Assembly (NCBI GenBank): GCA_903920865.1
Contig: CAIXNN010000024.1
Coordinates: 1-32,685 of the forward strand
Reading direction: 5' to 3'
Length of the DNA: 32,685 nt
Source of the DNA: an uncultured Actinomycetes bacterium
Lineage (GTDB): Bacteria; Actinomycetota; Actinomycetes; UBA12327
A model generated the notes under the pieces. That model saw nothing but the letters and a program-made list of their open reading frames with translations, did no database searches and was not told the DNA's origin. Positions 7,312 to 16,446 of this stretch are shown here, one piece after another. Position 1 is the stretch's first letter. Each line of letters begins with the position of its first letter. A program made the translations under genes and the position numbers.

Positions 7312-8058
7312 ATGGCAGATCAACTCGCTTTCCGCAAGAAGTTTGGTGTCTTGGCACCAAGTACCAACTCCATCGTTGAGCCGGACTTCAATCGCATGGG
7401 TGTTCCCGGCGTTACACCGCTGTTTAGTCGCATTCATATTTATGACCAAGACCTGTCGACCGAGGCCCAGATGGAAAAGTTGCGTGTCCAACTCGATGAG
7501 TCCTTGGACTACGCCATTGATCTGGTCTGCACGGCCGAAGTTGATTACATGGTCATGGGAATGTCGGCTGAGACCTTCTGGGGCGGCGTTGCGGGCAATG
7601 ACTACTTCAAGTCACGCGTCAAGGAACGTTCGGGCGGGCTTGATGTGGCCACCGGTGCCGAAGGGTGCCAAAAGGTCCTCAACAGCTACAACGTCAAGTC
7701 CATCTCTGTTGTCACGCCGTATCAAGAAAACGGTGACCGAGAGGTCATCAATTACTTTGAGGAGATCGGCTTCGAGGTCAAGAAGTTGATCGGCCTCAAG
7801 CGTCCGACCGCGGTTTCCATTGCGCACACCACGGAAGACGAACTTCGCGATGCCCTCATTGAACTCAACGAGAGCGGTGCCGAGGCGATCGTCCAGGTGG
7901 GCACGAACTTGTCCATGGTGCGCTTGGCCGCTGAGGCTGAGCGCTGGTTCCACAAGCCGGTTGTGGCTATTAATGCTGCGACGTGGTGGATGGCACTTCG
8001 CGAGAACGGAATCAATGACAAGCTCTACGGCTTTGGCCGCATGTTTGAGGACTTTTAA
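7312..8058 (+). CDS. Asp/Glu racemase superfamily protein (maleate isomerase/arylmalonate decarboxylase-like)
   Basis: FGVLAPSTNSIVEPDFNRM N-terminus, YMVMGMSAETFWGG loop, VVTPYQENGDREVINYFEEIGFEV, IVQVGTNLSMVRLAAEAE. Confidence 0.8.
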   Translation: MADQLAFRKKFGVLAPSTNSIVEPDFNRMGVPGVTPLFSRIHIYDQDLSTEAQMEKLRVQLDESLDYAIDLVCTAEVDYMVMGMSAETFWGGVAGNDYFKSRVKERSGGLDVATGAEGCQKVLNSYNVKSISVVTPYQENGDREVINYFEEIGFEVKKLIGLKRPTAVSIAHTTEDELRDALIELNESGAEAIVQVGTNLSMVRLAAEAERWFHKPVVAINAATWWMALRENGINDKLYGFGRMFEDF

Positions 8059-8074
8059 GCAGTACCGAGAAAGG

Positions 8075-9505
8075 TTATGGAACTAAGGGTTGATCTCCAG
8101 TTCCAAATCGGAAGCAACCCTTATCAGTCCTGTCGCTAAGCGTGCAGGAGTTATCCCAGTACAAGCCCTTGACTGTGGTCACTCCTGCATATTGGCCAGT
8201 GCTCCAATTAGTCCCGTAGGCAACAGCCGAGGTATAACTTGAGCCCAAAGACCACATGGCGTTCTTAAAGGCGTTTGGAGTCAGATCCTTGGGCGCCTTG
8301 TCCAAGGCTGATTTCAGCAGCAAAGTCGCATCGCAGAATTGCATGACCACTCTGTAGTTCTCTCGCTTACCTTCCGGTGGGGCAGCCCCAGCACCGTCGA
8401 TGATTTGCTTGCACAAACCTTCATTGGGTCGGGCTGGGTCTGGGAAGGGTTCAGTTGAAGAATCAGCTCGCATATCGGAGGATGGTGAGAAGCCCAAACC
8501 GGCCATACCTACACGCGCTTCGGGAACGATGGTGCCAGGATTGTCGACAAAGAATGCTGGGTTGTCGTAGGAAGTAATGCTGTAACGGGCCTTCAGGTCT
8601 TGGGCTTCACTGGAGGACAGGGCAACAGCCAAGATCCGCTCACCACCGATCGTCAGTACCCGATCTAGTCCTTTGTTCTTAGCGCCGGTGAGAGCGGCCG
8701 ATGAAGTCGCACCCAAGGTTCCAATATTGGAGATATCAATGAAGTAGTTAGCCGACTTCGTGACACCGATGCTTTGTAGGTAGGGCGCAACAATGCTCGT
8801 ACTAACTCGTCGTGAAACCTCAGTATCAGGGGCCAGAACAGCAACTCCCTGCGCCCCGTCAAACCAGCCAGAATTTTTCAATGTGACAAGCAGGTTCTTT
8901 ACGAAGGTGTCGAAGTTTGGTAGGGACGTTGACCACAGGTAAGGACTGTATTCGTTGAATTCTTGTTGGTCGTGAGGGACGTAGGTTTGGTCCAACATGA
9001 TGGCGCGAGCGGATTTGTAGCAGGGGCGGGCGTTATTTTGGAACTGACCGTCCATCGCAATGGCGAAAACCTGAGAGTCTTGAGTGAAGGCCCGACATTG
9101 TGCTTCGGCGTAGTCGGGTGCATCGTTTTGACCGAGGTAGGGCTTAATGATCGGATTAATTTTACGCCCGCCAACACCACCATTAGTGTTGACGTAATTC
9201 ACGACGGCTTGAATGCCCTTACTCGTGACGTCAAAGCCACCATCTTCGATGTTCTTGAACCCAAGGTTCTTGGAGAGCTCTCCAATGTCAACCACGAGAT
9301 ACCCCACGTTGACGGTGTCGGCTGTAACTCCAGGCGAGGCTTGATCTGCGCCACCACCGGCAGCATTGGCAGCGCCAGCGCCAGCGCCACTTCCACCCTG
9401 GCCACTGTTACTTGATCCCTTGGACCCAGAACAGCCAGCGATTAAGGCCGCGCAGGCCAATAAGGCCACAACCGAGCGGAACATGGTTAAGCGTGACGAA
9501 TTCAC
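8075..9505 (-). CDS. Liv-type ABC transporter substrate-binding lipoprotein (periplasmic binding protein type 1), paralogue 1
   Basis: Signal peptide with lipobox LIAGC; SPGVTADTVNVGYLV, NGGVGGRKINPIIKPY motifs typical of LIV-BP family. Confidence 0.88.
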   Translation of the reverse strand: MNSSRLTMFRSVVALLACAALIAGCSGSKGSSNSGQGGSGAGAGAANAAGGGADQASPGVTADTVNVGYLVVDIGELSKNLGFKNIEDGGFDVTSKGIQAVVNYVNTNGGVGGRKINPIIKPYLGQNDAPDYAEAQCRAFTQDSQVFAIAMDGQFQNNARPCYKSARAIMLDQTYVPHDQQEFNEYSPYLWSTSLPNFDTFVKNLLVTLKNSGWFDGAQGVAVLAPDTEVSRRVSTSIVAPYLQSIGVTKSANYFIDISNIGTLGATSSAALTGAKNKGLDRVLTIGGERILAVALSSSEAQDLKARYSITSYDNPAFFVDNPGTIVPEARVGMAGLGFSPSSDMRADSSTEPFPDPARPNEGLCKQIIDGAGAAPPEGKRENYRVVMQFCDATLLLKSALDKAPKDLTPNAFKNAMWSLGSSYTSAVAYGTNWSTGQYAGVTTVKGLYWDNSCTLSDRTDKGCFRFGTGDQPLVP

Positions 9506-9526
9506 GGCGTACCTCCACCTCCTAGG

Positions 9527-12376
9527 TTACGACACAGAGGCGGTAAATGGACCCGAACGCTCAACTGCGGTCATATCTGCGCCCAAGTAGGAGCGAACAA
9601 CGTCTGGGTGGTTACGAACTGCCTCAGGGGTGCCCTCTGCGATAACCCCGCCCAATTCCATCGCCACCACTCGTTGGGCCAAGCGGAAGAGCAAAGGCAG
9701 GTCGTGCTCGACCACTACCAGAGTTGTTCCAAGGTCGCGGTTTACTCCAGTCAGGAGCTGGACCAGGCTTTCGCCTTCTGATTGGGCAATCCCACCGGCT
9801 GGCTCGTCCAAGAGGAGAACCTGTGGGTCTAGCGCGAGCATGGACGTGATCTCGACCATTCGCCGTGTTCCGGTGGATAGTTCACCCACCGGTTTTGCTT
9901 GCAGATTGTCCAGGCCCATGACCTCGAGATATTGCAAGGCCCTCTTACGCTTTGATCGGTCAGCCATGGGAAGTCCCAACAGGGATGAAGTAACGCTGGT
10001 AGGTGATGTGCGCTCCATGGCCACCATTACCGTCTCCAGCACGCTCATCGTTGGGTACAAGCGGGCTGCTTGGAAGGAACGCACCAGACCCAATTTGGCT
10101 CGTGCATCGGGGGCCAACTTGGTGATGTCACGACCATTGAAAACGATTGAACCCGCATCGGGTGAGGTAAACCCAGCGATGATTTCAAACAGTGTGGTCT
10201 TACCTGCACCGTTGGGACCGATGATGCCAAGAATTTCTCCTGGCTGAACGGAGATGTCGACACCGTTGACTGCTTTGATGCCGCCAAAGGCAAGCGATGC
10301 TCCGGTGACCTGAAGGATCGGTGGCAGTGACGTCGGATCGATCCCAAGGAAGGGGTCGCGACCTGAGTTTTGCTTGAGCGGGCTGACATCAATGATTGAG
10401 ATCCGTCGGTCTTCACCCTCCGTCTTACCCTCATCGGCACGGATGGCGGCCTGCGCATCAACACCTTGCAGTCGAGCTAAACCGAATGCGGCCTTGTTGC
10501 GCACCCGAACCAAAAGACCACCCAAACCACGTGGGATCAACACGATGATGATGACCGAGAGCAAGATCAACAGCGGTGGGATGAATTCGTTAAGTGTCAC
10601 CAGTTGTGGGACGCGACTGTAGAGGGCTCCGATAGCAGGACCAGGCAGAACTCCAAGTCCACCGAGGACTGTTTGCGAAACCACGTCAACACTGAATCCG
10701 CCCTTGAAGTAATCAGGGGTCAAGGTTGTCACCGAGTTCGCGATCACTACACCACCGAGTCCGGCCAGCCCACCGCTAATGGCGAAAGTTTGCAGTTTGC
10801 GCTTCGGGGCAGCAATGGTGAAAGCGCGCGCAGCATTTTCGTTATCCCGCAGCGCGCGAAGTACTCGCCCTAATCCGGTACGACGGATATTGGCCGATAC
10901 AAGAAAAGCTAGGACTAGGAATATCAGGGAGAAGAGGAAGTAATTCTTTGGAAATGAGAAGTCGACGTCAAGGCCAGGAATTTCAAGGGGCTGAACTTTG
11001 ATACCGGAAGCTGTTGGACCGATCAGGAAACTTTGGCGTAGGAACCAAGCGGAGGTCGCAAACGAGAACGCCAAGGTGCTCACAGCTAGCGCGAGTCCAC
11101 GCAGACGCAACGCCGGGATTCCCACTAAGGCTGAGGTGATCGCTCCTGCCACGATGCCGGCAAGAACACCGAGGAAGAACTGTCCTGTTGAGGCCGACAC
11201 TCGAACCGCCACGGTTCCAGCGATAGCAGCGAAGGCAAATTGACCAAGTGAGAGTTGACCAGCAATTCCGGTCAAGACTCCAACAGACAATCCCACGATC
11301 GTGAAACCGACTGCGAAAGTAAGGATGGTTGCGATCTTGTTTGTGACGGTGAGTCCGATATAGATCGTGGCGCCTAGGGCGATCACAGAGATGATCGGAG
11401 TGATGATGCGTACGGTAAACAGATTACGCACCTGACTTGGCAATCCTGGTGGGTACAACTTGTTCCATTCGCCGCGGTCTTCGTCTCGGCGAGAAGAAAG
11501 TTTTGGTTGAAGCAGAAGTCCAAGAAATACCACGATGACTAATGCCAGTTGAGCTAAACCAACTTGGTCCTGATTGCTGGTCAGAATCTGCGCAACTACA
11601 CCGATAATCACGGAAGAGAAAAATGCCACCGGTAAGTTTTGGAATCGGCCTAGCACCGCACCGGCTAGCGGTAATACGAGCAAGGATGGTCCGAGGAAGT
11701 CAGCATCGGGCAGGTTGATCGTTGGGTAAACCAAGATCACCGAGAAGGCCGCGATGGCGCCGGCGATTCCCCACGAAAGGGTCACCATTCGGCTCGCCGT
11801 TACCCCGGCAAGGGAGGCCGCATCTGGGTTGTCCGCAGCAGCGCGGATGGCAAGTCCGTAGCGGGAGCGTCGAAGGAACAGCGATAGGGCCAATAGCACC
11901 AGAGGAGCAAGCAGGACGATGGTGATGAACGAGGGTGAGATAGAAATTGTTCCAAGTTTGACGTTTGTCAAAAAGCCAGGAAGTACGGGCTTGGGGAAGA
12001 GCCGGCCGGTGGCATTTTTTTGGTTAACGACAAGGCCGAAAATGATCAGGAACTGGGCCAAGCCAAGAGTTACCACCGTGCCAAGAACGCGCGGCGCATC
12101 AGAGATGCGGCGAACAAATCCCCACTCGACCCCTGATGCGATAAATGCGCCGGCCAAAATCCCCACGGGGAAGAAGACCCAATAGGGAACTCCACGGGAG
12201 ACGACTGCACTGAAGATGGATGCAGCAAAAATTCCAATCGCTACGTGAGCGAAGTTGATAAAGCGGCTGGCCCGATAAACCAGTACTAACCCGATCGATA
12301 GCAGTCCGTAGAGGAACCCGGTGAAGACTCCGCTGAGGATGTTGGCGAAGGAAAGGTCGAAACTCGAAAGGCTCAT
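9527..12376 (-). CDS. Fused branched-chain amino acid-type ABC transporter: LivH permease + LivM permease + LivG ATPase
   Basis: 949 aa: LivH-like N-terminus (GLLSIGLVLVYRASRFINFAH), LivM-like middle (GIAGQLSLGQFAFAAIAG, GLGRVLRALRDNENAARAF), C-terminal ATPase (GPNGAGKTT Walker A, LSTGTRR signature, VLLLDEPAGG Walker B). Confidence 0.93.
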   Translation of the reverse strand: MSLSSFDLSFANILSGVFTGFLYGLLSIGLVLVYRASRFINFAHVAIGIFAASIFSAVVSRGVPYWVFFPVGILAGAFIASGVEWGFVRRISDAPRVLGTVVTLGLAQFLIIFGLVVNQKNATGRLFPKPVLPGFLTNVKLGTISISPSFITIVLLAPLVLLALSLFLRRSRYGLAIRAAADNPDAASLAGVTASRMVTLSWGIAGAIAAFSVILVYPTINLPDADFLGPSLLVLPLAGAVLGRFQNLPVAFFSSVIIGVVAQILTSNQDQVGLAQLALVIVVFLGLLLQPKLSSRRDEDRGEWNKLYPPGLPSQVRNLFTVRIITPIISVIALGATIYIGLTVTNKIATILTFAVGFTIVGLSVGVLTGIAGQLSLGQFAFAAIAGTVAVRVSASTGQFFLGVLAGIVAGAITSALVGIPALRLRGLALAVSTLAFSFATSAWFLRQSFLIGPTASGIKVQPLEIPGLDVDFSFPKNYFLFSLIFLVLAFLVSANIRRTGLGRVLRALRDNENAARAFTIAAPKRKLQTFAISGGLAGLGGVVIANSVTTLTPDYFKGGFSVDVVSQTVLGGLGVLPGPAIGALYSRVPQLVTLNEFIPPLLILLSVIIIVLIPRGLGGLLVRVRNKAAFGLARLQGVDAQAAIRADEGKTEGEDRRISIIDVSPLKQNSGRDPFLGIDPTSLPPILQVTGASLAFGGIKAVNGVDISVQPGEILGIIGPNGAGKTTLFEIIAGFTSPDAGSIVFNGRDITKLAPDARAKLGLVRSFQAARLYPTMSVLETVMVAMERTSPTSVTSSLLGLPMADRSKRKRALQYLEVMGLDNLQAKPVGELSTGTRRMVEITSMLALDPQVLLLDEPAGGIAQSEGESLVQLLTGVNRDLGTTLVVVEHDLPLLFRLAQRVVAMELGGVIAEGTPEAVRNHPDVVRSYLGADMTAVERSGPFTASVS

Positions 12377-14634
12377 GAGATGTAGTTTCCCTTCGAATCG
12401 GCGTCAGCTTTTGTTGTGGACAGGTCGTTGCCCGGTCCTGAGGGCGAGTCCTTTTCAGGAACCCCACCCAAACTCAATGTTTGGACAAGGTCAGGTTGGG
12501 CCAGCAGGTCTTTAGAAAGGCCTTCGTAGACGATCTCGCCCTTTTCCATGAAGTAACAGCGATCAACCAGATTGAGGGCCACATTGACTGACTGCTCGAC
12601 GACCAAGATGGCCGTACCACGGGAGTTGAGCTCACGAACCATTCCTAAAAGCTCTCCAACCACGATGGGCGCAAGGCCCAACGAGAACTCGTCAACAACC
12701 AGAACCTTCGGCTTGGTGATTAAGGCCTTGGACAGGCCCAACATTTGTTGTTCACCGCCACTGAGGGTGGAGCCAAGTTGGTTTCGCCGGTCGGCAATCT
12801 TGGGGAAGATCTCGAAAGCTTCTTCAATGCCAGCCTTTACGCTTGCCCGATCGCGTCCCAAACTAAATCCGTACATCGTCAAGTTTTCGTAAACGGTCAT
12901 CGATCCGAAGACTGCATTGCCACCAACGATTTGAGATAGGCCGAGGGTTACTCGCCGGCTAGCTCCAAGGTCAGTGACATTTTCGCCGGCTAAGCGGACG
13001 ACACCGCCCTGTGGTTTTTCAAGTCCGGAGAGCACGCGCAACAAGGTGGTCTTGCCAACCCCGTTGGGGCCAAGTAATGCGACCATTTCGCCTTCATTGA
13101 CTCGCATGGAAACGTCAAAGAGGACCTGCACGGAACCGTAAGCAAAGTCAACATTTCGAGCAGAAAGGATCGGCGCTTGACCGGATTCGCTAACGCCTTC
13201 ATCGAAGGATTGGGAATCCTCGTCGACACCCAGACGCGTATCAAGATCTGGCCCAGCAGCGCGAATGAGCTTCTTTGATCGTCTCCAAAACAGCAAAACC
13301 GGAAGGCTTGCAGCAGCGAAGGCGATCACGTAGCCGGTCGAACTGTTGATGAGAGCACTAACAGCGCTGATCAACAACAAGCCCACAAGACCGCCACCGA
13401 TAAGCGAAAAGACGGACAGTCCAGCTGCGGCTGCTCGATCTTCAGGTTGGAGCGCTGAGAAGACGGTGATGTCCAATGCGACCCAAGCCAGGTAGGCCCC
13501 GATTCCAGCAAGTGCCAGTTGGGGCGAGATGATTTTTGGAAGCAGACCCGTGAGCACAATGCCAGCAAAAGCAAGAATCAAGCCGAGCGAAATAACAGCA
13601 GCAAGACCCTCTGGAGATTTTTGGTGAGTCTTTTCTAGTCCGCGTGAGGCGAGGAGCAAAATCAGTGCGCTGACCAGGCTAGAAATCGCGATCACCAATG
13701 CTGGAGTCGAGATGTAGAGATCCTTGGCCTTGGCAAGGCGAACAATCGGAATGATCAGTGCCGCACTGGTGCACCAACCAACGGCGACATAGGCCGTTAA
13801 GGAAAATCGCAGGGTAGGAATAGAGCTGATCCGCACAATTGATTCGGCCCACGTGGGTCGAAGTTCAAATACGGGGTCGTGAACCTTCCCCAGTGCTCGC
13901 CGAATGCGATTTGGTTCGAAGCCTCCGACAGCGGTGTCGGTAAGTAAGAAGGAACCCAGCGACAAAATGACACCGAGCACGCCAGCGACCACGAGTGCTT
14001 GACCCACGCCAATATTGAGGGCAGTTGTTGCTAGCCAAGCGCAAAGGCCACCTGCTGCAGCTCCAAGCAGGGTGCCAATGTGGGTGCGAGCAAGGGTGCG
14101 TGCGCGAGCCTCAGGAACGGTGGCGTCAAAGGCCAAGGTGCGAATAATTGGCGCGCTGAGTCCGAACAAGGTGCCACGGCCAAGGCCGATGACAAGGAAA
14201 ATGACGATGCCGGGAATTAAATTCGCCAGCAGGGCTAGAAGCGCGGCATTAATACTGAGAACAATGGCTGCGGCCACACGTTTTGCTGGCGGCACTCGAT
14301 CGCTCAGTGGCAACCCCAACAATGCTGCCAAGATGGCACTTGCAATCAGGGTTACGCCGTAAAGGGTTGTTGAACTTTTCGTATCGCGCGCTACAAGCGG
14401 CAAGAGCAGAAGCAAAGTGGTCAAGGGCAATGAGAACGATGCATTGATTAAACCAAGCGCGAGCACGCGTCGGCGTCCACTGCGTGGTACTGCCTCACGC
14501 CAGCGGGGGATTTGGGTTTGACCCTTGACACCTATGGCGCTTCGAGCAGCTTCGCGCACCGATGTTTCAATCACGGCAGGTTTGTCCGCGACAAGAACCG
14601 GCGGGCTAGTTGGTAGCGAAGGGGACATTCCCAC
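12373..14634 (-). CDS. Fusion of an MFS-like permease domain with a LivF-type ABC ATPase domain
   Basis: 753 aa: about 12 hydrophobic segments in the first ~460 aa with an MFS-like loop (GLPLSDRVPPAKR), then GPNGVGKTTLLR Walker A, LSGGEQQML signature, VLVVDEFSLGLAP Walker B. 4-bp overlap with the downstream gene; ATG at 14628 is an alternative start. Confidence 0.88.
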   Translation of the reverse strand: MGMSPSLPTSPPVLVADKPAVIETSVREAARSAIGVKGQTQIPRWREAVPRSGRRRVLALGLINASFSLPLTTLLLLLPLVARDTKSSTTLYGVTLIASAILAALLGLPLSDRVPPAKRVAAAIVLSINAALLALLANLIPGIVIFLVIGLGRGTLFGLSAPIIRTLAFDATVPEARARTLARTHIGTLLGAAAGGLCAWLATTALNIGVGQALVVAGVLGVILSLGSFLLTDTAVGGFEPNRIRRALGKVHDPVFELRPTWAESIVRISSIPTLRFSLTAYVAVGWCTSAALIIPIVRLAKAKDLYISTPALVIAISSLVSALILLLASRGLEKTHQKSPEGLAAVISLGLILAFAGIVLTGLLPKIISPQLALAGIGAYLAWVALDITVFSALQPEDRAAAAGLSVFSLIGGGLVGLLLISAVSALINSSTGYVIAFAAASLPVLLFWRRSKKLIRAAGPDLDTRLGVDEDSQSFDEGVSESGQAPILSARNVDFAYGSVQVLFDVSMRVNEGEMVALLGPNGVGKTTLLRVLSGLEKPQGGVVRLAGENVTDLGASRRVTLGLSQIVGGNAVFGSMTVYENLTMYGFSLGRDRASVKAGIEEAFEIFPKIADRRNQLGSTLSGGEQQMLGLSKALITKPKVLVVDEFSLGLAPIVVGELLGMVRELNSRGTAILVVEQSVNVALNLVDRCYFMEKGEIVYEGLSKDLLAQPDLVQTLSLGGVPEKDSPSGPGNDLSTTKADADSKGNYIS

Positions 14635-16039
14635 CTCGGTATAGGAAGCATCCGGGCTTTCCGGACACGGGGTTTAAACAGGTCGTTGAGTCAAAAACCA
14701 GTACCCGGCCAGTGTTAGTGGCTGCGTACTTACCGTTGGCCAGGGTTCCGCCAAAGGTGACTGCTGAACTGTATCCCGTTCCCACCTGCCATGCCGCGTC
14801 ACGGAAGGCGTTGGCGGTTAAGTTTTTAGGCGCCTTGTCGATGACGGCCTTGAGGAACAAGGTGGCGTCGCAATATTGCAGGCCTTCCTTGTAATTGGGC
14901 CGGACTCCATCGGGAGGTGTAGCACCGGCGGAATCAATGATTTGCTTGCAAAGCCCCTGGTTTGGGGTGGCTGGGTCTGGGAATGGGACAGCTGGATCTT
15001 CACGAATATCGCCCGCTGGCAACACACCGAATCCGGTCATTCCCACCAAAGTTGATGAAACTTCAAGGCTTGGGTTGTCTTGTAGGAACAGCGGGCTGTC
15101 GTAAGAGGAAATAGCGAATTTTGCCTTCGTGGTGGTTGCTTCTTGAGTGGACAACATCACCGGCAAGATGCGAGCACCGCCGATGACGATGACCCGATCA
15201 AGGCCGGCATTAGCTGTGCCGGTGAGCGCTGCCGATGAGCCAGCACCCAAGGTGCCAGCATTGGAGGTATCAACGAAGAATGATTGCGACTTCGTAATCC
15301 CATTGCTTGTAAGAAACGGGATTACGATGTCAGTGATGTTGCGTCGAGCAATCTCGTTATCAACTCCGACTATGGAAACACCGGCCGTACCGGTAAACCA
15401 GCCTTGGGACTGCAATGCGGCTAATTCGGTGCGCAGGTAACTGCTGTACTCGGGCCACGTGGGCGACCACAGGTACGGCGAAAGGCGTTCAAATTCGGTC
15501 TGATCTTGGGCTAGGAGCGTCTCGTCAATCATCAACGTCTTGCGGGCCGCGTAGCAAGTTCTGGCATTACTTTGGAACTGCCCTTCGAGAACAACGGCGA
15601 AAACCTGTTCGTCTTGGGTGAAGGCGTTGCAGAAGGATTCCGCGTATTCGGGACTGTCTTGTCCTCCGCCGTAGGTTTTGATGATGGGGACAATCTTGCG
15701 ACCGTTGAGCCCGCCGTTAGCGTTGACTGCGTTAACTAAGGCTTCAATTTGCTTGGTCTCGCCCGCCACCCCGCCGTAGTTGGCGGTCTTAAACCCAAGC
15801 TGTTCTGAGAGGACTCCGAGGTCGGGCAGCAGGTAGCCGATCTTGATGGAATCTGCGGTAACCCCTGGTGAGGCATCATTTCCGCCCGCAGTAATTCCTG
15901 ACCCCGAGGAACCCGAGTTAGCCGTCGAATTTGACTTTGAACTGCAGGCGGTGGTCAGTGCGGCAATGAGTGCTAGGACCGCGATGGTGGTAGCAACCCG
16001 ACGCGCAGGCCCTGGGGTTCGCACAGCGGTTGGGGACAT
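14606..16039 (-). CDS. Liv-type ABC transporter substrate-binding lipoprotein, paralogue 2
   Basis: Signal peptide with lipobox-like ALTTAC; collinear with the 8075-9505 product (SPGVTADSIKIGYLLPDLGVLSEQLGFK; GLCKQIIDSAGATPPDGVR.NY). Confidence 0.88.
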   Translation of the reverse strand: MSPTAVRTPGPARRVATTIAVLALIAALTTACSSKSNSTANSGSSGSGITAGGNDASPGVTADSIKIGYLLPDLGVLSEQLGFKTANYGGVAGETKQIEALVNAVNANGGLNGRKIVPIIKTYGGGQDSPEYAESFCNAFTQDEQVFAVVLEGQFQSNARTCYAARKTLMIDETLLAQDQTEFERLSPYLWSPTWPEYSSYLRTELAALQSQGWFTGTAGVSIVGVDNEIARRNITDIVIPFLTSNGITKSQSFFVDTSNAGTLGAGSSAALTGTANAGLDRVIVIGGARILPVMLSTQEATTTKAKFAISSYDSPLFLQDNPSLEVSSTLVGMTGFGVLPAGDIREDPAVPFPDPATPNQGLCKQIIDSAGATPPDGVRPNYKEGLQYCDATLFLKAVIDKAPKNLTANAFRDAAWQVGTGYSSAVTFGGTLANGKYAATNTGRVLVFDSTTCLNPVSGKPGCFLYRGGNVPFATN

Positions 16040-16446
16040 TGAAAGTGGCGCCCTTCACGATGGGGAACAAGTAAGGCTCGTTGGTCAGGCTGCCTGCCAC
16101 AGGTGAAACATTGATTGCTAGTTCTCGCCAGTGGCTGTCAGGTTTGAATCACAGCCTAGGAGCCGGCAGGAACGCGTGTCAACGCACCTGCGAAGTATTC
16201 CCGCACCCAGGCTGTTCCGGCACCGGCTGGGGCTGTTCGCGTGTGTGGGCAAGTGCCTTGGCGTGGCGAAAATTGAGGAGCAGGTTGACGGGACGCGCTA
16301 CGGGTATCTAGTGTTCGGGGGCTGGAACGTCGGGCGTAGCCTGTTCGTCCAAGGATTTATCGGACCTTCCCCACAGTGTCTGAATGTGGGTCGGGCTCGG
16401 ACTTGATCTGACCACCTTCTCGTCGCAGCGACGAGCCGTCGAATGG

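Noticed and set aside
9630-10247. 205-aa plus-strand ORF
   Set aside because: Antisense to the LivG ATPase domain; translation is a mirror of a conserved coding region.
14606-14634. 29-bp overlap between SBP2 and the MFS-LivF gene as a sign of misassembly
   Set aside because: The overlap shrinks if ATG 14628 is used, and short overlaps are normal in tightly packed operons; both proteins look intact.
16081-16406. Small ORFs in the ~400-bp intergenic region upstream of the DUF916-like gene
   Set aside because: No convincing RBS, motif or coding character; the region is more probably a divergent promoter region.
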